49,346 bases of DNA from Deltaproteobacteria bacterium. Its GTDB lineage: Bacteria; Myxococcota; Myxococcia; Myxococcales; 40CM-4-68-19. Position 1 is the stretch's first letter; each line of letters opens with the position of its first letter. The notes under the pieces were generated by a model. The model saw only the letters and a list, made by a program, of their open reading frames with translations, was not told where the DNA came from and did no database searches. Shown piece after piece: positions 26,394 to 35,119 of the stretch. Location: positions 1-49,346 of the forward strand of contig JANYKT010000179.1 of the NCBI GenBank assembly GCA_025358085.1, in the 5' to 3' direction. The translations under genes were made by a program, and so were the position numbers.

Positions 26394-29300
26394 ATGGGCT
26401 TTCTCAAGATACTTGGCGACCATTGGCCATTGGCGAAGCAGATAGCGGAGCGCGACGTGACCGGGCTGGGTTCGCTCTCCTGGTCGGAGCGCAGCGTGGG
26501 ACTCAGGCCCCGCATCGACGGCGCCGAAGTTCATCAGTCGGTCTGTCCCTACTGCGCAGTTGGTTGCGGGCAAAAGGTCTACGTAAAGGACGGGAAGATC
26601 CTCGACATCGAGGGCGACGAAGACTCGCCCATCTCGCGCGGCCGGCTCTGTCCAAAGGGTTCGGCTACCTTTCAATTGGTCACCGGCACGCACCGCGTAC
26701 GGAATGTGCTCTATCGAAAGCCGTACGGCACTGCGTGGGAGAAGATTCCGCTCGAGCAGGCGATGGAAATGGTGGCCGCGCGCGTCAAGAAGACGCGCGA
26801 CGAGACCTGGGACGCGAAGGACGAGAAGGGCCACGATGTCCAGCGCACGCTCGGCATTGCGCACCTGGGTGGCGCCACGCTCGACAATGAAGAAAACTAT
26901 CTCCTGAAAAAGCTCTATACGTCGCTGGGAATCGTGCAAGTCGAGAATCAGGCAAGGATATGACACAGCTCCACTGTCCCCGGTCTGGGGATCTCCTTTG
27001 GCCGCGGCGGCGCCACCACCTTCCAGCAGGACCTGGCGAATGCCGACGTCATCGTCATCCAGGGCTCCAATATGGCCGAGTGTCACCCGGTCGGCTTTCA
27101 ATGGGTGATGGAGGCCAAGGCGCGCGGAGCGACCATCATCCACGTTGACCCGCGCTTCACCCGCACCAGTGCCATGGCGGATATCCACGCTCCCATCCGG
27201 GCCGGGAGCGATATCGTCTTCCTGGGCGGGATCGTGCGGTACATCCTGGAGAATGACAAAGCGTTCAAGGAATACATCATTCCCTATACGAACGCCGCCA
27301 ACATCATCAACAAAGAATTCAAGGATACAGAGGAACTGGCAGGCTTCTTCAGCGGCTGGGATCCGGTCAAAGGGGAATACGACGGTGCGAGTTGGGGATA
27401 TGAAGGCGTCGAAGAAACCATTCCTGCCGGAGGGCACCAGGAAGCAGTGCCGGGCGGGAGCACGCCGCACGTCCCTGGCAAGGCCGTCACCAGCGCCAGG
27501 CGCGACGAAACCCTGCAACATCCGCGCTGCGTCTACCAAATCATGCGGCGGCACTTTGCCCGCTATACGCCTGCCATGGTGGCCGATGTCTGCGGCGTGC
27601 CGGAAGAGCTTTTCCTCCGTATCGCCGAGGCGCTCTGCAAGAACTCGGGGCGCGATCGCACTGGAGCCTTTTGCTATGCGGTTGGCTGGACGCACCATAC
27701 GGTCGCCGTCCAATACATCCGCACCGCGGCCATCATTCAATTGCTGCTCGGCAACATGGGCCGGCCCGGAGGCGGCATCATGGCTCTTCGTGGCCACGCC
27801 TCCATTCAAGGCTCGACGGATATCCCGACACTGTTCAACTTGCTGCCGGGCTACATCCCGATGCGGCACCCGAAGTACAACGGTGTCGATGACTACCTGA
27901 AGAGCAATACCGCCAGCGCCGGGATCTGGTCTGCTTTTCCCGCTTACTTCATCTCGCTGATGAAGGCGTGGTTCGGCGATGCGGCGACGAAGGAAAATGG
28001 CTGGCGCTTCAACTGGCTGCCGGCCATCACCGGCGACCATTCGCACATGGCCACCGTCGCCGACATGGTCGACGGGAAGGTGAAGGGATATCTGGTCATG
28101 GGCGAGAACCCGGTGGTCGGGTCGATGAACGGCACTTTGCAGCGTAAAGGGATGGCGAAGCTCGACTGGATGGTCGTGCGCGACTTTGCGCTCACAGAGA
28201 CGGCCGACTTCTGGCGCACCGCGCCCGAGGTGGTGTCGGGCGAGGTCCCGTCCGGGCAGATCGGCACCGAGGTGTTCTTCTTTCCGGCCGCGGCCCACAC
28301 GGAGAAGGAGGGCACCTTCACCAATACCCAGCGTCTGCTGCAATGGCACCACAAGGCGGTCGAGCCTCCGGGCGCGGCGCGCAGTGAACTCGAGTTCACC
28401 TGGAAGCTGGGAAAGCGCTTGAAGGCCCTTTATGCCGCGTCGCGCGATAGCAAAGACGACGCCTTGCGCGCGTTGACCTGGGAGTATCCCGAGTCCAGCC
28501 CCGGCGAGCCGGACGCGGCCGCGGTCTTGCGCGAGATCAACGGGCAAGGGCTGCTCGATGGTCGATATATTAATGCTTATACGGAATTGAAAGACGATGG
28601 GACCACCGCCTGCGGCTGCTGGATCTATGCCGGCTGCACGGCAGGGGGCGTGAATCAGACCGCGCGTCGCAAGCCCGCCCGCGAGCAGAGCTATGTCGCG
28701 CCCGAGTGGGGATGGGCCTGGCCGAACAATCGCCGCATGCTCTACAATCGTGCCTCGGCCGACCCTGCAGGCAACCCGTGGTCCGAGCGCAAACGCTATG
28801 TCTGGTGGGACGCGGCTCTGGGAAAGTGGACCGGAGTGGACGTGCCTGATTTCATCGCGGACCGGGCGCCCACGTATCGGCCGGTGCCGGGCGCGACCGG
28901 CCTGGACGCCATCAGCGGGACCGATCCATTCATCATGCAGACCGACGGGAAGGGATGGCTTTTCGCACCTTCCGGAATCGTCGATGGCCCATTGCCGGCT
29001 CATTACGAGCCACAGGAATCGGTGGTCGAGAACGCGCTCTATCCGCAGCAGTGCAATCCGATGCGGATGGAGTGGCACCGGAGGGACAATCCATATCACC
29101 TGGCCTATCGCGACCCGCGTTATCCATTCCTGATTACGACCTATCGGCTGACCGAGCACCACACCGCGGGCGGCATGTCGCGCTGGCTGTCCTGGCTGGG
29201 CGAACTCATGCCGGAAATGTTTTGCGAGATCTCCCCGGAGCTCGCCGCGGAGCGGGGCCTCGAGCACACCGGTTGGGCCACGGTGAGCACCGCGCGCGGA

Positions 29301-29651
29301 GAGGTGCAATGTCGCGTGGTGGTGACGCAGCGAATGCGCCCGCTGCGCATCCGCGGAAAAATGGTGCACCAGATAGGGATGCCTTACCACTGGAGCTGGA
29401 TTGGCCGGGTCCGCGGCGATGCAGCCAATGATCTGATCGGCTTCGTCGCCGACCCGAACGTGCATATCCAGGAGTCCAAAGTGCTGACGGGCAACATTGT
29501 TCCGGGCCGCCGCGCCACAGCCCGGAGGGCGACCCTGGGCGGTTCGCCCGGGAATGCAATTGAACTGCCAGAGCCGGGCCCCTTGCGCAATCTTCCCGGA
29601 ATGGTCCCTTTCAAGAGGCAGCCCCTGCAGAATGATCCGGAGAAAGAATAA
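26394..29651 (+). CDS. fdhA: Selenocysteine formate dehydrogenase, catalytic (alpha) subunit
   Basis: Oxidises formate to CO2 at a molybdenum/tungsten bis-MGD centre. 1,085 residues when TGA 26961-26963 is read as Sec190. Both halves are in the same frame, and the junction reads ENQARI-U-HSSTVPGLG, matching the ARxUHGPTV motif of E. coli FdnG/FdoG, Sec next to the catalytic His. Upstream [4Fe-4S] motif CPYCAVGCGQ with C51, C54, C58 and C86 (LCPKG). MGD motifs follow: VIVIQGSNMAECHPVGFQW, IHVDPRFTRTSAMAD, GNMGRPGGGIMALRGHAS, GENPVVGSMNGT, and the C-terminal LTEHHTAGGMSRW and YHWSWIGR region. There is no twin-Arg signal, so it stays in the cytoplasm, unlike FdnG. First gene of fdhA-fdhB-nrfD. 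A routine gene caller would split it at the TGA. Confidence 0.95.
26961..27000 (+). promoter_or_regulatory. Bacterial SECIS element of fdhA
   Basis: After the TGA come 18 nt, then GGTCT as apical loop closed by a perfect 5 bp stem TCCCC/GGGGA (26977-26981 and 26987-26991). In E. coli fdhF the same GGUCU loop also follows the UGA by 18 nt. The loop G/U residues are the SelB contacts. Confidence 0.88.
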
Positions 29652-30425
29652 ATGCCGCAAGGATTCTTCACCGACACCACTCTCTGTATCGGTTGCAAAG
29701 CCTGTGAGGTCGCGTGCAAGCAGTGGAACCAGCTGCCCGACGATGGATTCGACTTCACCGGCTTTTCTTACGACAACACAGCACAACTTGGCGCCTCGAC
29801 CTGGCGGCATGTGGCCTTCGTCGAGCGGCCGGTTCCATTGGGCGGCACGCAGCTGGGCAACTTCTCCTGGCTGATGATGTCCGACGTTTGCAAGCACTGC
29901 GCTCGCGCCGGCTGTCTGGAAGCGTGCCCGACCGGCGCCATTGTCCGCACCGAGTTCGGGACCGTCTATATCCAGCCCGAGATCTGCAATGGCTGCGGCT
30001 ATTGCATCTCGGCCTGTCCATTCGGGGTGGTGGACCGGCGCGAGGATGACGGCCGCGCCTGGAAGTGCACGCTCTGTTACGATCGATTGAAGGCCGATAT
30101 GACGCCGGCCTGCGCCAAGGCCTGCCCGACAGCCTCCATTCAATATGGTGATCTGGTTCAATTGCGGGTGAAGGCGAAGGAGCGCGTGGTCGAGCTGCAA
30201 TCGCGCGGTCTTGCCGAGGCTTACCTGTATGGCGTCGATGCCGAGAACCAGCCCGGCACGGGTGGATTGAATGCCTTCTTCCTGCTGGTCGACAAGCCGG
30301 AAGCGTACAACCTGCCGCCCGATCCGGTGGTGCCGACCAAGTTGATGAAGCGCAGCTGGTTGACCATGGCAGGGGCCGCGCTGGGGCTCGGTGTGCTCGC
30401 CGTCTCCGCGGTGGTGGCGCCGTGA
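29652..30425 (+). CDS. fdhB: Formate dehydrogenase iron-sulfur (beta) subunit
   Basis: Electron-transfer subunit with four [4Fe-4S] binding motifs: CIGCKACEVACKQWN (C12, C15, C18, C22), CKHCARAGCLEACPTG, CNGCGYCISACPFGV and CTLCYDRLKADMTPACAKACPT. 257 aa, like FdnH/FdoH. The C-terminal helix WLTMAGAALGLGVLAVSAVV (about 235-255) anchors it in the membrane, as in FdnH. It begins right after the fdhA stop (TAA then ATG), and its own TGA overlaps the next start (GTGA). It carries electrons from the alpha subunit to the NrfD-like membrane protein. Confidence 0.95.
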   Translation: MPQGFFTDTTLCIGCKACEVACKQWNQLPDDGFDFTGFSYDNTAQLGASTWRHVAFVERPVPLGGTQLGNFSWLMMSDVCKHCARAGCLEACPTGAIVRTEFGTVYIQPEICNGCGYCISACPFGVVDRREDDGRAWKCTLCYDRLKADMTPACAKACPTASIQYGDLVQLRVKAKERVVELQSRGLAEAYLYGVDAENQPGTGGLNAFFLLVDKPEAYNLPPDPVVPTKLMKRSWLTMAGAALGLGVLAVSAVVAP

Positions 30426-31468
30426 TTGCGGATCCTGAAACCGACGTCAGCCGGCCGGTGGAAGACGGCCGCAACATCGATCCGCGGCTCGGCACGCTCG
30501 CCGGCGAGGGCTCGCACCAGCAGGTCGAGCGCATCCAGGCGAGCCGCCCGACGCCGTCGAATGAGCTTGCGACAGGCACTACCTACTATGGATTGCCGCT
30601 GCTGAAAGAGACGCCCTGGAAGTGGGCCATTCCGGCTTACCTCTATGTTGGCGGCTTGGCCGGCGCCTCTGCCGCGCTCGCGGCCTCGTCCCTGCTGAGG
30701 CGCGACTCGCTCGGGACCATCGGCCGGACCGGGCGCATCCTTGCCTTCGGGGGCTCGGTCGTCTCGGCGGCTTTCCTGATCCAGGACCTCGGCCGGCCTT
30801 CGCGATTCATCTATATGCTGCGCGTCTTCCGGCCCTCCTCCCCGATGAACGTTGGCACCTGGATACTCTCGGCCTTCGGCGGCTTTGCGTTCGGAGCGAT
30901 TGCGCTGCCGGGCCGGCTGGGAGACGCCGCATGCCTCGGCGCCGGCATCTTTGGCCTGCCTTTGACGAGCTATACGGCGGTCCTGCTCGCCAACACCGCG
31001 GTGCCGCTCTGGCAGGGAACACGCAATGCGCTGCCTCTGCTCTTTGTCTCCTCCGCTGCGTCCAGCGCGGCGTCCGCATTGGAGTTGTTCGACCTCCCTG
31101 CCGACGAGGCGCGCGTGGTCCGGCGCTTTTCAATCGCAGCAAAGCTCGCCGATATCCTCTGCGCAATTGCAGTGCAGCGGGAGGCCAATGTAGTCGAGCG
31201 CGTGGGGCGGCCATTGCGCAAGAACCCGCTCTGGAAGGCGGCGAAAGTCTGCGTGCTTGCGAGTCTGGTGGTCAGTGTGGTGCCGCGGAAGTCGCGCTGG
31301 CTGCGGATTGCCGGGGGCGTTCTAGGTACGCTCGGCGCAGCGGCGACGCGCTTCGGCGTCTTCGAAGCAGGGCGTCACTCCTCCCGAGACCCGCAAGCGA
31401 GCTTCGAGCAGCAGCGCGCGGGGATGAGCCTGGCCTCGAGCGTCACGACGAGCCTTACGCCGGCGTGA
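30422..31468 (+). CDS. NrfD-family membrane subunit of formate dehydrogenase
   Basis: 348 aa. A polar N-terminus (1-65) precedes GLPLLKETPWKWAIPAYLYVGGLAG, the usual NrfD/PsrC opening, then several hydrophobic helices (about 70-90, 100-125, 145-165, 175-200, 280-295). NrfD proteins pass electrons to or from the quinone pool without haem. Here it takes the place of the cytochrome b gamma subunit (FdnI). GTG 30422 overlaps the fdhB TGA, so the three subunits are translated together. The last 35 residues are polar. The exact number of helices is uncertain, because the middle part is only weakly hydrophobic. Confidence 0.85.
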   Translation: MIADPETDVSRPVEDGRNIDPRLGTLAGEGSHQQVERIQASRPTPSNELATGTTYYGLPLLKETPWKWAIPAYLYVGGLAGASAALAASSLLRRDSLGTIGRTGRILAFGGSVVSAAFLIQDLGRPSRFIYMLRVFRPSSPMNVGTWILSAFGGFAFGAIALPGRLGDAACLGAGIFGLPLTSYTAVLLANTAVPLWQGTRNALPLLFVSSAASSAASALELFDLPADEARVVRRFSIAAKLADILCAIAVQREANVVERVGRPLRKNPLWKAAKVCVLASLVVSVVPRKSRWLRIAGGVLGTLGAAATRFGVFEAGRHSSRDPQASFEQQRAGMSLASSVTTSLTPA

Positions 31469-31589
31469 CAAGCCTGACGCCGGCTTGCTGAAGAGCAGGC
31501 TCTGAGGACTCCGCGCGGGAGAGCGCATCGCGCGCGGCGATGAACTCCGCGGGGGGGACGGCGTAGAGCGCGAGTTCGCGTTCAATCAT
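31455..31589 (-). pseudogene. Short remnant of a conserved hypothetical gene
   Basis: ATG 31589 gives 44 residues, ERELALYAVPPAEFIAARDA and so on, ending VRLVTPA. The opening resembles the start of a hypothetical family (ELYxLPxxEFxAARDAxAKxLR) normally several times longer, so this is probably the broken first exon-like piece of it. A promoter-like GGCTATACAC lies 3 nt upstream of the ATG. It overlaps the 3' end of the NrfD gene. Confidence 0.35.
31459..31484. terminator. Stem-loop after the fdh operon
   Basis: GCCGGCGT (31459-31466) pairs with ACGCCGGC (31477-31484) over a 10 nt loop, straddling the NrfD stop codon. The same bases are part of a direct repeat AGCCT(T/G)ACGCCGGC. There is no T-run, so termination is only possible. 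Confidence 0.4.
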
Positions 31590-31616
31590 GATGTGTATAG
31601 CCTTATACAACCCAGT

Positions 31617-31691
31617 GGGGACACCATAGAAGAATGGTGTCCCCCGCATTTGGTGTCCCCTGCATTCCCACCATGGAGACATGGTGTCCCC
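31617..31691. repeat. REP-like palindromic element (TGGTGTCCCC units)
   Basis: GGGGACACCAT (31617-31627) and ATGGTGTCCCC (31634-31644) form a perfect 11 bp hairpin with a 6 nt loop. Two more direct copies of TGGTGTCCCC follow at 31651-31660 and 31682-31691. GGTGTCCCC palindromes are common intergenic REP elements mobilised by RAYT transposases in other bacteria; no such transposase is in the window. Confidence 0.75.
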
Positions 31692-31739
31692 GGCAGTCCG
31701 CGAAGTTCGCCCCTGGAGGCGGGACAGGCTTGGGCGTTT

Positions 31740-32645
31740 TCACAGCGACTCGCCGATGGCGGGGATATGCAGCGCGGCCGGGGCCAACTCTCGCCGCACC
31801 CACTCCGCGTGTAGCCTGTGCGGCGGCTCGTCGAGCGGCTCGTCCGTAAGCTTGAAAGTCCCCCAATGCATGGCGACAAAAGCGCGCGCACCCAGGTCGA
31901 TGAACGCCTGCACCGCCTGCTCTGGATTCATATGCTGCTTTTCCATGAACCAGGCTGGGTCGTAGGCACCGATGGGCAACAGCGCGCTGTCGATGGCGCC
32001 GCAGCGCTTGCCAATCTCTTTGAATCCTTCAAAGTAAGCGGTATCCCCTGAATGATAGATGCACACCGTTTTTCCCTGGATGACGAAGCCGCCCCACAGC
32101 GTCTCGTTTTTATCGAGCAGCCCCCGGCGGCTCCAGTGCTGCGACGGCACGAAAGTGACTCGGACGCTCTTTGAGATCCATTCCGAGTCCCACCAACCCA
32201 GCTCGGTGACCGGCACTCCCTTTATGGAACGCGAAAGTCCAGTTCCGCAGATGGCGCGCGCCCCGGCACTGCGTACGGACTTCTTGTCGAGGTGATCGTA
32301 GTGGCCGTGCGTAATCAGTGTCGCGTCGATGCGCGGGAGCTGCGCCGGCTGCAGCGCCGCCGGTACATTGCGCGAGATGATGCCTGAAATGCGCCGGCTG
32401 AAGACCGGGTCGATCAGCAGCGAGGTGCCATCGAGCTGGATTAGAAAGCTGGCGTGCCCGATCCAGGTGATGCGCGCGCCTTCGGCTGGCGGAGTCGCGA
32501 GCAGCGCCAGGTCGGGCACGACAAAAGGCATTGTCGCACCGGACGGGCTCTTGCGTCGGCGGCCCGCCAGCTTGTCGAGCACGGCCCAGCGAAAGACAGC
32601 ATTGCCAGGGTTGGGTCCGGAACCATCCAGATTTAGAAAACGCAT
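31740..32645 (-). CDS. MBL-fold metal-dependent hydrolase (UlaG / NAPE-PLD-like)
   Basis: 301 aa metallo-beta-lactamase fold enzyme. GARITWIGHASFLIQLDG begins the fold; metal motifs are THGHYDHLD (HxHxDH), the bridging Asp in YHSGDTAYF and the last His in AMHWGTF. The pattern with GHAS, SQHWSRRG and MHWGTF is that of the NAPE-phospholipase D / UlaG-like subgroup, acting on phosphodiester or lactone bonds. No signal peptide. TAGGTT ends 8 nt before ATG 32645 without a Shine-Dalgarno site, so the mRNA is probably leaderless. It is the only intact gene between the fdh and efflux operons. Confidence 0.92.
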   Translation of the reverse strand: MRFLNLDGSGPNPGNAVFRWAVLDKLAGRRRKSPSGATMPFVVPDLALLATPPAEGARITWIGHASFLIQLDGTSLLIDPVFSRRISGIISRNVPAALQPAQLPRIDATLITHGHYDHLDKKSVRSAGARAICGTGLSRSIKGVPVTELGWWDSEWISKSVRVTFVPSQHWSRRGLLDKNETLWGGFVIQGKTVCIYHSGDTAYFEGFKEIGKRCGAIDSALLPIGAYDPAWFMEKQHMNPEQAVQAFIDLGARAFVAMHWGTFKLTDEPLDEPPHRLHAEWVRRELAPAALHIPAIGESL

Positions 32646-32653
32646 CGCGCGGC

Positions 32654-32659
32654 AACCTA
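32654..32659 (-). promoter_or_regulatory. -10-like TAGGTT of the metallo-hydrolase gene
   Basis: On the minus strand TAGGTT is followed by 8 nt and ATG 32645. It is identical to the hexamer in front of fdhA. Confidence 0.35.
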
Positions 32660-32681
32660 CTGCAGCGCGCGCTCGCGAAGC

Positions 32682-32774
32682 TTAAGCTTCGACCTGGGTG
32701 ACCTTCTTGCGGTGCTGGGTCAGCTGCTGGCCTTCATCCACGAAATGGAAGCCGGCCCGCAGGAAAGCGGCGTA
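32682..32774 (-). pseudogene. C-terminal remnant of an unknown protein
   Basis: Thirty codons, YAAFLRAGFHFVDEGQQLTQ then HRKKVTQVEA and TAA, look like the end of a real protein (charged, balanced codon use). An in-frame TAA lies directly before the first codon and no start is available. AAGCTTAAGCTT at its stop is a 12 bp palindrome. Family unknown. Confidence 0.35.
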
Positions 32775-32967
32775 TTACCTTGAAAGGTGTCGAGACGCGC
32801 TCCGGTGGAAGTCGCCGGGTATTGCAGCGAGGGCCATTCATTGACCACTGGGGATGCGCTCCGCTGCGCGAGCGCGCTCGTTTGGCTGGCGAATGACCTG
32901 AATCGATGGCCGCGCTCTGCGAGCGGCTGCGGGCGTATGAATGTGCAATGATAGAACTGCTTTATGA

Positions 32968-33469
32968 TTGAGACTATGGGCAGCCGTCTTCGAGGCCGCG
33001 CTCAACTCGGTGATTCATTCAGTGAAAAAGGAGCGATTAGGTCTGGGCCGGAAGGCGAGGCCAGCCGCACAGGCAGGCCTTGGCGAGCCGGCGAACCCTG
33101 GCGCTCCGAAGGCAACGAACCTCCCTGTCGCGCGGCACATTCCCGACGGCATCAAGCGCGCCGTCTACGAGCGGGACGGCGGGCGCTGCACCTTCACCGA
33201 CGACAGGGGGCGCAGATGCGTTGAAATCGGTGCGCTCGAGTTTGACCACCTCGACGGCTTCGCCCGTTCCGCAGAGCCATTCCCTGGAACGAATCCGCCT
33301 CCTCGGTCGTCCGCACCACCAGTATGCAGCGGAGCTGATGTATGGACGGGCATTCATGAAGCGAACGCGGAGCCCGGCCTCACCCGACAACAATCCGGTT
33401 GGCGAGCCCGGCGCGACTTGTCCCGGGACAAGTCCTCAGTTTCAACTCTCCAGGCTCGATTCAAAGTGA
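32968..33469 (+). pseudogene. Frameshifted HNH endonuclease gene
   Basis: Frame 1 holds the end of the usual N-terminal domain (FEAALNSVIHSVKKERLG) and the HNH start RHIPDGIKRAVYERDGGRCT, then EFDHLDGFARSAE. Just after it the family sequence continues in frame 2 as RIRLLGRPHHQYAAELMYGR and AFMKRTRS to TGA 33467-33469. So one indel near 33280-33295 breaks the gene between the two metal-binding halves, and the stretch before 32968 has lost the rest of the N-terminal domain. Intact relatives are frequent in myxobacteria, often in many copies. The second copy of the 20 bp palindrome lies in its 3' part. Confidence 0.75.
33415..33434. repeat. 20 bp perfect palindrome, copy B
   Basis: GACTTGTCCCGGGACAAGTC. 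It differs from the copy at 13941-13960 at positions 5 and 16 only, and these two changes keep the pairing (C-G becomes T-A). It lies near the 3' end of the broken HNH gene. Confidence 0.8.
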
Positions 33470-33513
33470 CCGAATACGGCGCGTCGAAGCCTGTGGCGTA
33501 AAGGCTTGGGGTC

Positions 33514-33846
33514 GGCTGGAAGAGTTGGCCGCGCGTCGCAAACCCTCGGCCAGAGGGTTCCCGCGTTCGCGATGCTCCGGTTGGGCAAAGGAACTATCGG
33601 TCTGCTCGCCTTGGCGGAGGCCGAGAAGGAGGGCGTGATGCCGTCCAGCGACTCGCAGAAGCGAGCGATCCACGTCGAGCTCTCGACCGATGTTCTGGAT
33701 GAACTCTGCGAGGAGCTCAAAGCGAGGGGCGTCGTCTTTTCCCAGCCTCCTCACGATGAGCCGTGGAGCGCTCGATGACGGCCTTCGACCCTGACGGCTA
33801 CGCTGTCGAGTTTGCCCAGGGTCGACGAGGAAATAACAAGACGTAA
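33514..33846 (+). pseudogene. Frameshifted glyoxalase/VOC-family gene
   Basis: Pieces in three frames form one C-terminal VOC domain: GWKSWPRVANPRPE (from 33514), then VPAFAMLRLGKGTIGLLALA and IHVELSTDVLDELCEELKAR up to HDEPW, then ERSMTAFDPDGYAVEFAQGR ending TAA 33844-33846. The second break is one missing G after CCGTGG (33763), which would restore DEPWERSM. Metal-site residues seen are the His of AIHVEL and the Glu of YAVEFAQ. The N-terminal half is missing. VOC proteins are metal-dependent lyases, dioxygenases or resistance proteins. Confidence 0.72.
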
Positions 33847-33889
33847 AAGGAAAGGTTCCTCGCGCGGCACACCTTCCTCGATTGGCGAT

Positions 33890-35119
33890 CTACTCGAATC
33901 GCAGCGCCTCGATGGGGTCCAGCCGCGATGCGCGCAGCGCGGGATAGAATCCGGCCACCACGCCTGCAAGCCCCGCGAGCACCAACGTCCCGAGCATGAC
34001 TGTGGGCGACAGTAGAGCAGGCCAGTCGAATCGGCTCGCCATCCATTGAGAGAGCCCGACGCCGAGCAAGAGTCCGATGCCCCCGCCCACCGTGGCGAGC
34101 AGCGCGGCCTCGGTGAGGAACTGCACCAGCACGTCGCGGCCGCGCGCGCCGACAGCCATGCGAATGCCGATTTCGCGGGTGCGTTCGGTGACAGAGACCA
34201 GCATCACATTGGCAATGCCGATAGCGCCGACGAGAAGCGAGATCAATGCCACCGAGCCGAGCAGTACGGCGATGGTATTCGTATTCTCCCGCGCCGCACT
34301 CTGCATCTCCGCGAGATTGCGGATCTGGAAGTCAGGCTCGGCCCCCTCGCTGGAATGGTGCCGCTGGCGCAGCAAGGAAGTGACTTCCCGCTGCGCTTCC
34401 TCCACCAGTTCGGGCCGGCGCGCCGAGACCATCAATTGACCGACCGTATCGGCCTGCGAGCCAATCAATCGCCGGACCACCGTGGACCAAGGCATCAGGA
34501 TCACGTCGTCCTGGTCCTGGCCCCAACTGCTCTGGCCCTTGGCCGCGAGGATACCAATGACTTTGCAGGGTACGTGTTTGACGCGGATCTGCTGGCCGAT
34601 GACGGGCTGGTCCGGCAGGAACAACTTGTCCACCACGGTCTTTCCGAGCACGCAGACCTTGGCGGCGGCGGCGTCCTCCTCGCGGCCGAACATCTCGCCT
34701 GATTCGAGCGACCAGCCGCGGACCGCGAGATAGGCCGCGGTGGTGCCTTGCACCTGCGTGAACCAGTTCTGATCGCCATAAATGATCTGCGCGCCGGTGC
34801 GATTGATGGGTGCGAGCGCGCCGACCACGTTGCCCAATTCTTTTTCGATGGCGGCGCCGTCCTCGCGCGTGAGCGTCTGCGTGGCGCCTGCGCCAACCGA
34901 GACGCCGTGCATGTTCATCGAACCGGGCAGCACCATCAATAGATTGGACCCGAGCGAAGCCATTTGCGCGGCGACCTTGGCCTGCGCGCCCTGACCAATG
35001 GCGACGGTGGCAATCACCGCACCGACGGCGATGACGATTCCAAGCATTGCGAGGAAGGAGCGCAGCAGATTTTTCTGCAACGCGCGCAGGGCCGTTCGCA
35101 GCGAGGCGAGCAGGTTCAC
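33890..35119 (-). CDS. MacB-like ABC transporter permease (FtsX type)
   Basis: 409 aa membrane permease of the efflux operon. One helix at 20-45 ([20 protein letters not shown]), a large periplasmic domain (about 50-280, MacB_PCD) and three C-terminal helices (about 285-310, 335-360, 375-395) of the FtsX domain. [21 protein letters not shown] and [15 protein letters not shown] are typical. Unlike E. coli MacB, the ATPase is a separate protein, encoded directly upstream; ATG overlaps its stop (ATGA). Partner of the HlyD-type adaptor and probably of the divergent TolC-like channel. Confidence 0.93.
   Translation of the reverse strand: MNLLASLRTALRALQKNLLRSFLAMLGIVIAVGAVIATVAIGQGAQAKVAAQMASLGSNLLMVLPGSMNMHGVSVGAGATQTLTREDGAAIEKELGNVVGALAPINRTGAQIIYGDQNWFTQVQGTTAAYLAVRGWSLESGEMFGREEDAAAAKVCVLGKTVVDKLFLPDQPVIGQQIRVKHVPCKVIGILAAKGQSSWGQDQDDVILMPWSTVVRRLIGSQADTVGQLMVSARRPELVEEAQREVTSLLRQRHHSSEGAEPDFQIRNLAEMQSAARENTNTIAVLLGSVALISLLVGAIGIANVMLVSVTERTREIGIRMAVGARGRDVLVQFLTEAALLATVGGGIGLLLGVGLSQWMASRFDWPALLSPTVMLGTLVLAGLAGVVAGFYPALRASRLDPIEALRFE

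Noticed and set aside
26961-26963. TGA in fdhA as a nonsense mutation
   Set aside because: The frame continues perfectly for 895 codons, the position is that of the known Sec, and a SECIS is present.
26262-30200. Very long open frame on the minus strand opposite the fdh operon (over 1,300 codons)
   Set aside because: It is the antisense shadow of fdhA/fdhB in high-GC DNA: composition is unlike a protein (His/Arg/Gly-rich), no domain is visible, and it merely joins the real dehydrogenase gene at its end.
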